Shown piece by piece: positions 17,680-25,702 of a stretch of 64,000 bases of DNA. The stretch's first letter is position 1; every line of letters starts with the position of its first letter. The stretch comes from PALSA-894 sp963734185 (GTDB taxonomy: Bacteria > Pseudomonadota > Alphaproteobacteria > Rhizobiales > Xanthobacteraceae). Location: positions 2,976,001 through 3,040,000 of the forward strand of contig CAVTGA010000001.1 in assembly GCA_963734185.1 (NCBI GenBank), given 5' to 3'. The position numbers were made by a program, and so were the translations under genes. Under the pieces are notes generated by a model. It saw nothing but the letters and a program-made list of their open reading frames with translations. It searched no databases and was not told the origin of the DNA.

Positions 17680-20600
17680 CTCAGCGTTCCGCATTGGGCG
17701 ATGTCATCGCCGGCGCCTTCACCGGGCCCTCCGGCTTCCCGTCAGGGGTCGCGCCGGCGTATCAGCCTATCGCACCGATCGCGGACGAGGAGGCCGACCC
17801 TTCGGCCGACCTTCGTGCGGCGCTCGCGGTGCGCGGCTGGGTCAATCCCAGGGAACTGATGCCGCCCGTCATCGACGATACGATCCGGGTTCGCACGCTC
17901 AACGCCGTGGCTCCCGACGTCGAGACCTCGTTCCGCCAATATCCCGGCAAATGGTACCTGGCGGCGCCGGTGCGCCGACGCGTCATTGCCGCCTCCCCGC
18001 GCGCAACGCTGCTGGCCGAGCTCGAACGGCTGCGCCACGCCGACGACGCGAACGATCCGGTGCGACGCGCCTTTCGCAAGCTCCTGAAGCTCGAACCGCT
18101 CGACATGGAGCAATGCAGCCTCGAAGAGCTGCGCGCGATCGAGAGTGCCGGCGATTGGCTCGGAGAACAGCAACCGGACGCCGCCACCATCCGCGACCAA
18201 GCCGTCGCGCTCGGAGCTCGGCGTAAGCGCGAAGCCGAAATCGCGCGTCTCACCGCGGGCACGCTGATCGGGCGCGAACAGCCATTGCAGACGCTGAAGG
18301 CATTCCTGTCCGCTCCCTTCGACGTCAATGCGCGCCTGAGCGCCACCTATATCTACGGCATCGGCGGCAGCGGCAAGTCGACCGTCCTCGCCCACCTCGA
18401 GAAGGCCATGGTAGCGGACGCGCAGCCGCTGCTGGTCCATTTCGATTTCGACCGTGTCGATCTCGATTCCGCCGACGCGGTATCGCTCGACCTCGTCCTG
18501 CTGCAGCAGTTGTCCGTCGCGATCCCGCAGAAGGCTGCGCGATGCCGGGAGCTTGCCGTCCAACTCGCCGCATTTCGATCAAGACTGCGCGCCGACAAGA
18601 GCGAAACGCAGACGAGCCCCGGACGCAGGCCGGCGCGCAAGCGCAAGGTCGTCAAGCAGGAGACGCACACCCTCGACCTGGAGTCGGCGCAATCGCGCGA
18701 AGGCAGCGAGCGGGATTCGATCCTCTATCACTACCTGGATCCCGTCTCCGGCCTGCAGAGCGCGCAGATCGACGGGCACGTTCGTCCGCTGCTGCTCATC
18801 CTCGATACCCTCGAAGTGGTCTTCGCCCGCGGCGCCGCGGCCGTGGGCGACCTCGTGAAATGGCTCGACTCCCTGACCGGTGTCGCGGCGGCACGGGACG
18901 TGCGCGTCGTGCTGGCCGGTCGCGATCCTCTGCCCGAGGACAAGAACCGCGACATCTACGCGCGCCTTGTGGACCGGGGACACCTGATCCGCGCGCCGAT
19001 CCCGTTGGCGGATCTGGACGAAGATCAGGCGGTCGCGCTGTTGACGGAGGCCGACGTGTCCGCGCCCGCGGCGCGCGCGGCCGCGAAGGCATTGCCCGGC
19101 AATCCGCTGGTGCTGCGCATCGCGGCGGAGATCTTCACCAAGTCCCCGGAATCACTCGATGAGATCCAGCGCGAGCACGCGGCCGGCCGCATCGACCGGA
19201 TGACGGCAAGCCGGTATCTGGCGCAGCGCGTCATCGCGCACCTGCCCGACCGCGTGGCGCAGCCTTATGCGCTGGCGGCGATCGCACTGCCGCAGGTCAC
19301 CGAAGAGCTGATCCGCGAGGTCGTGCTTCCGGCGGTGGACGATCCGGACGCCGGGCAGGACCGCCGCAAGGCCAAGCGCGTCTACGATGCATTCGCCGCG
19401 ACCGGCTGGCTGGTGGTGCCCGCGTTCGACGGCAAGTCCTTTACGTACCACAGGGAGCTCCGCGCCCTGGTGCAGAAGTTCATCCAGGCCGATCCCGACG
19501 GGACGCGGACGCAGGAGAAAGTACGCGCCGCCGCGATCAATTGGCACCGAACGCGGCGCAGCCGGCAAGACCAGGCTTTCGGCCTCTACCACCGGCTGAT
19601 GCTCGGCGGCGCGGCCATCAGGCCCGACGAGCGTGACCTCGCGCCGCTGCTGGCGCCCTTCCTCGACGATCTTCCGGAACGCGCACGCAAGGCGCTGACC
19701 GAAGACGGCTTCGAATACAGCGAATCCCTGCTCTCTCCCGCCCGTCCCTCCGACGCCGAATGGAGAGCCTATCTCGAAGGCGTCGGCCAACGCCCCGGCC
19801 AGGGCGAGAAACTGGTCCGGCGCGGGCGCACGGCCGAAGTTTTGGACCTCTACCGGTCGCGCCCCACCCGGGCCAAGGGCGTGCCGCCGACCTTCCTGAT
19901 CCAGGCACTCGCCGACAATGCCGAGTGGCATACCGACGAGGTCGATCTGGAGCACGTCCTCGACGAGTTGGACGAAGCGCTGCCCGCTCCGGGAAGACGC
20001 TTCGGCGGCAATTTCCTGTCGAGGATTTACTGGCTGACGCGCTACGAGATGCTGCGTCATCCCGAGGCCCTGTCGCCGCGGCACATCCGACTCCTGCGGG
20101 TCGTCACCCGCGCTCTCACGCCGGGCAGCTATCTGCTGGCAATGTCGTCGCTGATCGCCACCGCCGAGGCGTTCAGCGGCGAGCGGCTGGCTCCGCAGGG
20201 ATGGATCGAGCACAAGCGCGCGATCGCGACGGATACCCGGCTGCACCTGGTGCATGCCCTGCGTTTCGGCGCTTCGTTCATAGCACGGGCCAATCTGGAC
20301 GCGCTCGTGGTGACGCAAAGGAAATGGGGCGTGACGGTACAGCGCCTGTGCAAGGATACGGGCGAGAAGGGCGCGCCCTTGCCGGACCGCGGCTTCACGC
20401 TGCCGCTGGCGATGATCAAGGATGCCGAGAGCAGGCTCCCGTCGCTGCATCTGGCGCCATATCCTCAGGTCAGCAAGCTCATGCGCGAGCTGCGCCGGCC
20501 GATCACGATCGACTATGGCGGGCACGATTCCGCTGCCGCGATCGTGCTGCTGCGCGGAATGACGATCGAATTCCACCGCCCGCTCAAGAGCGCGCTCGCG

Positions 20601-21017
20601 GCGAGCTACCGGGAGCTGAAAGACCATCCGCGCGCGAAGTTCGCGCCGATCTGGCGCGCGATCAAGAAAACACTGCAAAAGATGACGATCCACCCCAGAG
20701 AGCTCGATGCCGACGTTCTCTGGGAGCTGATCGCGGCCGATCCGACGGAATGGTTCGGAGCTTTCGTGTCCTATACCGATCGGTCGGGATTGCTGCCTGC
20801 GCTGTGCGGGCAACTTGCGCGCGCGGCCGGAAGGACGGCGGCGCAACGTAGGTTGAAGCGGGCGGCTGCGGCATTCGAGGCCTGGGATCGGGCGCTGCGC
20901 GGTCCGCCGCGCAGCCGCACGTTGATAAAGTCGACGAAACAGCGCGCGCGCGTCAGCCGACGCAGCGCGCCGCCGAAAGCGCGTAGATCCGCGAAGCCCC
21001 GAGCACGTGCGCGGTGA
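17676..21017 (+). CDS. Large STAND-class NTPase, third gene of operon
   Basis: 1113 residues starting at a GTG in a GTGA overlap. The N-terminal ~195 residues are unassigned. The NTPase has Walker A GIGGSGKST at 228-236, Walker B LLLILDTLEVV (Asp377), an Arg-containing VVLAGRDPLP strand and the GNP motif (ALPGNPLVLRIAAEI, 475-477), which together mark the STAND/NB-ARC-like class. A winged-helix-like region probably follows (YHRELRALVQKFI), then about 450 helical residues that may serve as the sensor. The last ~35 residues are Arg/Lys-rich. STAND proteins commonly oligomerise on ligand detection; here the likely outputs are the two co-encoded proteases (inference). The 3' end overlaps the convergent pdeM by 65 bp. 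Confidence 0.85.
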   Translation: MTQRSALGDVIAGAFTGPSGFPSGVAPAYQPIAPIADEEADPSADLRAALAVRGWVNPRELMPPVIDDTIRVRTLNAVAPDVETSFRQYPGKWYLAAPVRRRVIAASPRATLLAELERLRHADDANDPVRRAFRKLLKLEPLDMEQCSLEELRAIESAGDWLGEQQPDAATIRDQAVALGARRKREAEIARLTAGTLIGREQPLQTLKAFLSAPFDVNARLSATYIYGIGGSGKSTVLAHLEKAMVADAQPLLVHFDFDRVDLDSADAVSLDLVLLQQLSVAIPQKAARCRELAVQLAAFRSRLRADKSETQTSPGRRPARKRKVVKQETHTLDLESAQSREGSERDSILYHYLDPVSGLQSAQIDGHVRPLLLILDTLEVVFARGAAAVGDLVKWLDSLTGVAAARDVRVVLAGRDPLPEDKNRDIYARLVDRGHLIRAPIPLADLDEDQAVALLTEADVSAPAARAAAKALPGNPLVLRIAAEIFTKSPESLDEIQREHAAGRIDRMTASRYLAQRVIAHLPDRVAQPYALAAIALPQVTEELIREVVLPAVDDPDAGQDRRKAKRVYDAFAATGWLVVPAFDGKSFTYHRELRALVQKFIQADPDGTRTQEKVRAAAINWHRTRRSRQDQAFGLYHRLMLGGAAIRPDERDLAPLLAPFLDDLPERARKALTEDGFEYSESLLSPARPSDAEWRAYLEGVGQRPGQGEKLVRRGRTAEVLDLYRSRPTRAKGVPPTFLIQALADNAEWHTDEVDLEHVLDELDEALPAPGRRFGGNFLSRIYWLTRYEMLRHPEALSPRHIRLLRVVTRALTPGSYLLAMSSLIATAEAFSGERLAPQGWIEHKRAIATDTRLHLVHALRFGASFIARANLDALVVTQRKWGVTVQRLCKDTGEKGAPLPDRGFTLPLAMIKDAESRLPSLHLAPYPQVSKLMRELRRPITIDYGGHDSAAAIVLLRGMTIEFHRPLKSALAASYRELKDHPRAKFAPIWRAIKKTLQKMTIHPRELDADVLWELIAADPTEWFGAFVSYTDRSGLLPALCGQLARAAGRTAAQRRLKRAAAAFEAWDRALRGPPRSRTLIKSTKQRARVSRRSAPPKARRSAKPRARAR

Positions 21018-21678
21018 AGGCATGCGAGCCGAACACGCGCGCGAATGCGCGGTCGCGCACGCTCAAGCCGCCCGCATAGGCGCCGAACGCCGGCATCACC
21101 AGGCGCTTGCCGTCGCCGGCAAAGCAGCGCCGGCTGACCGCGCGGCCGCGCTGCACGACGCGCGCGAGCGGATGCAGGTGGCCGGCGATCTCGCCCTCGG
21201 GCGCGTCGTCGGAGGGTTCGTGGCGCAACGTCAAGGCCCCGAGCGCGAGCGTCGCGGCGAACGTCCCGCCGATATCGTCGTACACGTCGGGATCGTGGTT
21301 GCCGGCGATCCAGATCCACTCGCGCCCTCGTTGCAGCGCGTGCAGTGCCGCGCGGTCGGATGGAGCGATGCGCACCGGGCCGCCGCCATCGTGGAAGCTG
21401 TCGCCGAGCGCGACCACGAGACGCGGCGCGTAGCGGGCGATCAGATACGCAAGCTGCGCCAAGGTCGCGGCGGTGTCGTAAGGCGGCAGCAAGGTGCCGC
21501 GCTTGGCGAAGCTCGAGCCTTTCTCCAGATGCAGGTCGGCGACCAGCAGCACGCCTTCGTCCGGCCAGTAAAGCGCGCCGGCGCAGTCGGCATGCAGCAC
21601 GACGCCGGCGACCGTGACGCTCGCGTGAGCGGGGTCGTCAGCGCGGGAGAGCCAGGAAGCAGAAGACGTCGGTGTCAT
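20953..21678 (-). CDS. pdeM: Ligase-associated metallophosphoesterase PdeM
   Basis: 241-residue calcineurin-like phosphoesterase of the DNA-ligase-associated group (TIGR04123). Metal-binding blocks are in order: VADLHLEKG, ALGDSFHDGG, AGNHDPD and AGHLHP. It hydrolyses phosphodiester or phosphomonoester substrates with two metals. It is the usual partner of the Lhr-like helicase, exonuclease and ligase found upstream, a DNA-repair set. It lies on the same strand as lhr, separated by a repeat-containing gap. Confidence 0.92.
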   Translation of the reverse strand: MTPTSSASWLSRADDPAHASVTVAGVVLHADCAGALYWPDEGVLLVADLHLEKGSSFAKRGTLLPPYDTAATLAQLAYLIARYAPRLVVALGDSFHDGGGPVRIAPSDRAALHALQRGREWIWIAGNHDPDVYDDIGGTFAATLALGALTLRHEPSDDAPEGEIAGHLHPLARVVQRGRAVSRRCFAGDGKRLVMPAFGAYAGGLSVRDRAFARVFGSHAFTAHVLGASRIYALSAARCVG

Positions 21679-21747
21679 TTTCCAGAATCAGCGTGCCCTC
21701 CTCCCTACGCCAACCAGCCGTCGTGAGCAAAGCCCGAACATGATGCC

Positions 21748-21911
21748 GTAGGGCGGGCAAAGGCGCAGCGCCACCGGCGCAACGAACGCAAGACGCGGAA
21801 GCGCCGTGCCCGCGTTTCTCCACCGGCGCAGATCGCGCGATCACGCGGGCACGGCGCTTCGCCGCTGGTGCTCAGTACGCCGACCGGGACACGCGCCTTT
21901 GCCCGCCCTAC
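21748..21911. repeat. Palindromic gtagggcgggcaaaggcg repeat
   Basis: Outer arms gtagggcgggcaaaggcg and cgcctttgcccgccctac enclose an inner palindrome (cgccgtgcccgcg / cgcgggcacggcg). It is a complete copy of a repeat seen in fragments near 7003 and 40380. It fills most of the gap between lhr and pdeM. Confidence 0.8.
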
Positions 21912-21924
21912 AATGGCGCCGCAC

Positions 21925-24615
21925 TCACCCCATCGCTTCCTTCACCAGTTCGGCCTCGACTTCCGCCAGCAGCGCGTCGGAGGCTTCGCCGTAGACCGGC
22001 TCGCGCCCGATCTCGAGCAGCACCGGCACCGCAAGCGGCGAGACGCGGTCGAGCCCCTTGTGGACGATGCGGCCGCGGACGCGCGCAAGCATCTCGCCCA
22101 GGCGGCGGATGTCGAGCAGCCCGGTCGCGGCGTCGGCATGGGCGGCGCGCAGCAGCAGGTGATCGGGCTGATGCTTGCGCAGCACGTCGTAGACCAAGTC
22201 GGTCGAGATCGTCATCTGGCGCTGCGACTTCTCCTTGCCCGGATAACGCTTCTCGATCAGGCCGGCGATGATGGCGCAGGTGCGGAAGGTGCGCTTCATC
22301 AGCGCCGACTCGGCGAGCCAGGCTTCGAGATCGTCGCCGAGCATGTCCTGGTCGAACAGCGCGCCAAGCGAGAGCTCGCCGCGTTCGATCGCGAAACCGA
22401 GATCGCGCAGGCCCCACACCGCGAGCGCGTATTCGTTGGCGACGAAGCCGAGCGGGCGCAGGCCCGAGCGCTCGAGCCGGCGCGTCAGCAGCATGCCGAG
22501 GGTCTGGTGCGCGAGCCGGCCTTCGAACGGATAGCAGACGAGATAGTAGCGCGAGCCGCGCGGAAAGGTCTCGACCAGCAGTTCGCGCGCCGCCGGCAGG
22601 CGCGAGCGCCATTGCTGGATCTCCAGCCATTCGCGCACCTGCACGGGAAGCGCGCGCCACGTGTCATGGTCGGCGAGGATGTCGCGCACGCGCGCGGCGA
22701 GATAGGTCGAGAGCGGGAACTTGCCGCCCTCGTAGGACGGCACCTTCGGGTCGGGATCGTTCGAGCGCGACACATAGACTTCGTCCTCGACCAGCGCCTC
22801 GTATTTGAGGATCTCGCCGGCGAACACGAAGGTATCGCCCGGCGTGAGCGTCTCGATGAAATATTCCTCGACCTCGCCGAGCAGGCGGCCGCCGCGTGGA
22901 ATGAGCTTGGACGCGCGCGAGCGCACCAGCCGAACCTTGATCATGTCGGCCTCGACGATGGTGCCGACGTTGAGGCGGTACTGCTGGGCAACGCGCGGAT
23001 GCGCGATGCGCCAGCGGCCGTCCCGGTTCTGCCGGATCTTGGCGAAGCGCTCGTAGGATTTCAGCGCATAGCCGCCGGTGGCGACGAAATCGACCGTGGC
23101 GTCGAAGTCGGCGCGCGCGAGCCCGGCATAGGGCGCCGCCGCCCGCACCTCTCGATAGAGCGCATCGGCCTCGAAGGCTTCGCCGCAGGCGGTGCCGAGC
23201 ACATGCTGGGCGAGCACGTCGAGCGCGCCGGTGCGCAGCGGCGGGGTGTCCTGCGCGTTCGCGGCGACCGCCTCGATCGCGGCCGAGCATTCCAGCACCT
23301 CGAAGCGGTTGGCCGGCACCAGCACGCCGCGCGAAGGCTCGTCCATGCGGTGGTTGGCGCGGCCGATGCGCTGCAACAGGCGCGAGGCGCCTTTGGGCGC
23401 GCCGACGTTGATCACCAGGTCGACGTCGCCCCAATCGACGCCGAGGTCGAGCGAAGAGGTGCACACCACTGCGCGCAGCCGTCCCTCGGCCATCGCGCCT
23501 TCGACCTTGCGGCGCTGCGCCACGTCGAGCGAGCCGTGATGCAGCGCGATCGCCAGGTTGTCGTCGTTCATCCCCCAGAGCTGCTGGAAGATCGCCTCGG
23601 CCTGGCTGCGCGTGTTGACGAACACCAAGGTGGTGTTGTGACCGCCGATCAGGGCGTAGATCTCCGCCAGCGCATGGCGCGCGGTATGCCCGGCCCAGGG
23701 CAGATGTTCGGCGGTGTCGAGCATGGTGACGATCGGCGCGGCCCCGGCCTCGGCCAGCACGAGGTCGGCAAACGCGGCGTCGTCCGGCGGCTGCGGCACC
23801 AGGTAGCGGCACAGCGCCTGCGGATCGGCGACGGTCGCCGAGAGGCCGACCGTGGTGAGCTGCGGCGCGAGCGCGAACAGCCGCGCGAGGCCGAGCGACA
23901 ACAGATCGCCGCGCTTGGAAGTGACGAGCGAATGCAGTTCGTCGAGCACGACGCGGCGCAGCGCGCCGAACAGGAACGGCGCGTCGGCCGAGGCGATCAG
24001 CAGCGCCAACTGCTCGGGCGTGGTGAGCAGGATGTCGGGCGGGTCGCGGCGCTGGCGCTGGCGCTTGGACGCCGGCGTGTCGCCGGTGCGCGTCTCGATG
24101 CGCACCGGCAATCCCATCTCGGCCACGGGACGTTCGAGATTGCGCGCGATGTCGACGGCGAGCGCCTTGAGCGGGGAGATATAGAGCGTGTGCAGGCCGC
24201 CCGCGCGGCGCACGCCGCGGCCGGTGGAGATGAGGTTGCGAGGTGTGGTTCGAGCGGGCGGCATGCTCGGTGTACCTCCCCCCTTGTGGGGGAGGTCGGC
24301 GACCGAAGGTCGCCGGGAGGGGGTTTTGCTTGTCTCAGAAAGACCCCCTCCCCCACCCTCCCCCACAAGGGGGGAGGGGGCCGACCGAGTGCGTGGCGAG
24401 GTCGATGTGTCGTTCAACTCCACCAACGTGGGCAGAAACCCGGCCAGCGTCTTGCCGGCGCCGGTCGGAGCGATCAGCAGCGCGGAGCGCCCGGCGCGCG
24501 CCTTGGCCAGCAGCGCGAGCTGATGCGCGCGCGGCGTCCAGCCGCGCTGCGCGAACCAGCGCGCGAACACATCCGGCAGATTCCCCGCGTCGGAGGCGAA
24601 CAACGGCAGTTCCAT
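21925..24615 (-). CDS. lhr: Ligase-associated DEXH-box DNA helicase (Lhr-core type)
   Basis: 896 residues, superfamily 2 helicase of the ligase-associated Lhr group (TIGR04121). Motif I is APTGAGKT (49-56), motif II the DELH box in VVLDELHSLVTSKRG, motif III VGLSATVAD and motif VI LLQRIGRANHRMD, followed by the long Lhr winged-helix and core region. The usual length is around 820-850; the excess is a ~37-residue insertion near 79-115 (SAPSPLVGEG...DLPHKGGG) made by a palindromic repeat between motif I and Ia. The ATG at 24615 (MELPLFASDAG) has a GCGAGGA ribosome site; it is divergent from the exonuclease gene. Confidence 0.92.
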   Translation of the reverse strand: MELPLFASDAGNLPDVFARWFAQRGWTPRAHQLALLAKARAGRSALLIAPTGAGKTLAGFLPTLVELNDTSTSPRTRSAPSPLVGEGGGGGLSETSKTPSRRPSVADLPHKGGGTPSMPPARTTPRNLISTGRGVRRAGGLHTLYISPLKALAVDIARNLERPVAEMGLPVRIETRTGDTPASKRQRQRRDPPDILLTTPEQLALLIASADAPFLFGALRRVVLDELHSLVTSKRGDLLSLGLARLFALAPQLTTVGLSATVADPQALCRYLVPQPPDDAAFADLVLAEAGAAPIVTMLDTAEHLPWAGHTARHALAEIYALIGGHNTTLVFVNTRSQAEAIFQQLWGMNDDNLAIALHHGSLDVAQRRKVEGAMAEGRLRAVVCTSSLDLGVDWGDVDLVINVGAPKGASRLLQRIGRANHRMDEPSRGVLVPANRFEVLECSAAIEAVAANAQDTPPLRTGALDVLAQHVLGTACGEAFEADALYREVRAAAPYAGLARADFDATVDFVATGGYALKSYERFAKIRQNRDGRWRIAHPRVAQQYRLNVGTIVEADMIKVRLVRSRASKLIPRGGRLLGEVEEYFIETLTPGDTFVFAGEILKYEALVEDEVYVSRSNDPDPKVPSYEGGKFPLSTYLAARVRDILADHDTWRALPVQVREWLEIQQWRSRLPAARELLVETFPRGSRYYLVCYPFEGRLAHQTLGMLLTRRLERSGLRPLGFVANEYALAVWGLRDLGFAIERGELSLGALFDQDMLGDDLEAWLAESALMKRTFRTCAIIAGLIEKRYPGKEKSQRQMTISTDLVYDVLRKHQPDHLLLRAAHADAATGLLDIRRLGEMLARVRGRIVHKGLDRVSPLAVPVLLEIGREPVYGEASDALLAEVEAELVKEAMG
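24275..24379. repeat. Palindromic repeat inserted in frame in lhr
   Basis: Arms cctccccccttgtgggggag and the complement near 24356-24379 flank a ~65 bp centre. The insertion keeps the lhr frame open and adds residues reading APSPLVGEGGGGG through LPHKGGGT. The same family lies between genes at 13037-13205 and inside the ligase gene. Confidence 0.85.
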
Positions 24616-24646
24616 GAATCCTCGCCGGACTCGCATCAGGGGCGGT

Positions 24647-25702
24647 ATGGCATATCTGAACCCCATGCGCGCCAGCGAGCTGCTCGTTCCGACGCCGGCC
24701 GGCCTGTGCTGCCCAAAGGCCGGGTTCCACATCGATCCAGTGCGGTCGGTCGAGCGCGCGCTGATCACGCACGGCCATTCCGACCACGCGCGCGCCGGCC
24801 ACGGCGCGGTGCTGGCCACACCCGAGACGCTCGGCCTGATGCGGCTGCGCTACGGCGCGGATTTCGCCGGCAGCACGCAGGCGGTCGGCTACGGCGAGAC
24901 GCTGCGGCTCGGCGGCGTCGACGTGACGTTCCATCCGGCCGGCCACGTCCTCGGCTCGGCGCAGATCGCGGTCAGCGCGAACGGCCGCAGGATCGTCGCC
25001 TCGGGCGACTACAAGGACGTGGCCGACCCGACCTGCGCGCCGTTCGCGCTGGTGGCGTGCGACGTGTTCATCACCGAGGCGACGTTCGGATTGCCGGTGT
25101 TCCGCCACGGCGACCCGCAGGCCGAGATCGCCAAGCTCATGCGCTCGGTCGCGGTGTTCCCCGAGCGCGCGCATCTGGTCGGCGCCTATTCGCTCGGCAA
25201 GGCACAGCGCGTGATCGCATTGATCCGCGCCGCCGGCTACGCGGCGCCCATCTACCTGCACGGCGCGATGGAGAAAATCACGCGCTATTACGTCGAGCGC
25301 GGCATCGATCTCGGCGAACTGCGGTCGGTGCGCGGCGTGGCCAAGGCCGAGCTTGCCGGCGCGATCGCGCTGTGTCCGCCGTCGGCGCTGAAGGACCTGT
25401 GGACGCGGCGCTTTCCCGATCCGGTGACGGCGTTCGCCTCGGGCTGGATGCGGGTGCGGGCGCGCGCGCGCCAGCGCGGCGTAGAGCTGCCGCTGGTCAT
25501 CTCCGATCACGCCGACTGGGACGGGCTCACCGCCACGGTCGCGGCGACCGGCGCCGGCGAAATCTGGGTCACGCACGGCGCCGAGGAAGCGCTGGTGCAC
25601 TGGTGCACCATGCGCGGGCTCGAGGCGCGGCCGCTCGGCATGGTCGGCTACGGCGACGAAGAGGACAGCGCTGCGGAGGATGCCGCGGCCGAGGCGTCAT
25701 GA
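24647..25702 (+). CDS. Ligase-associated exonuclease (metallo-beta-lactamase/beta-CASP fold)
   Basis: 351 residues of the ligase-associated exonuclease family (TIGR04122), related to SNM1/CPSF nucleases. The metal site starts with ALITHGHSDHARAGHG (HxHxDH); further blocks are FHPAGHVLGSAQI, SGDYKD and the C-terminal ISDHADWDGL and VTHGAEEAL. ATG 24647 has an AGGGGCGG ribosome site; the ATG at 24665 is an alternative. The stop overlaps the ligase start (ATGA), so the two are coupled, consistent with nuclease trimming before ligation. Confidence 0.92.
   Translation: MAYLNPMRASELLVPTPAGLCCPKAGFHIDPVRSVERALITHGHSDHARAGHGAVLATPETLGLMRLRYGADFAGSTQAVGYGETLRLGGVDVTFHPAGHVLGSAQIAVSANGRRIVASGDYKDVADPTCAPFALVACDVFITEATFGLPVFRHGDPQAEIAKLMRSVAVFPERAHLVGAYSLGKAQRVIALIRAAGYAAPIYLHGAMEKITRYYVERGIDLGELRSVRGVAKAELAGAIALCPPSALKDLWTRRFPDPVTAFASGWMRVRARARQRGVELPLVISDHADWDGLTATVAATGAGEIWVTHGAEEALVHWCTMRGLEARPLGMVGYGDEEDSAAEDAAAEAS

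Noticed and set aside
21868..25698. Plus-strand open frame continuing upstream of the ligase through the lhr region
   Set aside because: It is antisense to lhr and out of frame with the exonuclease; the ligase start at 25699 is fixed by the ATGA overlap and family N-terminus.
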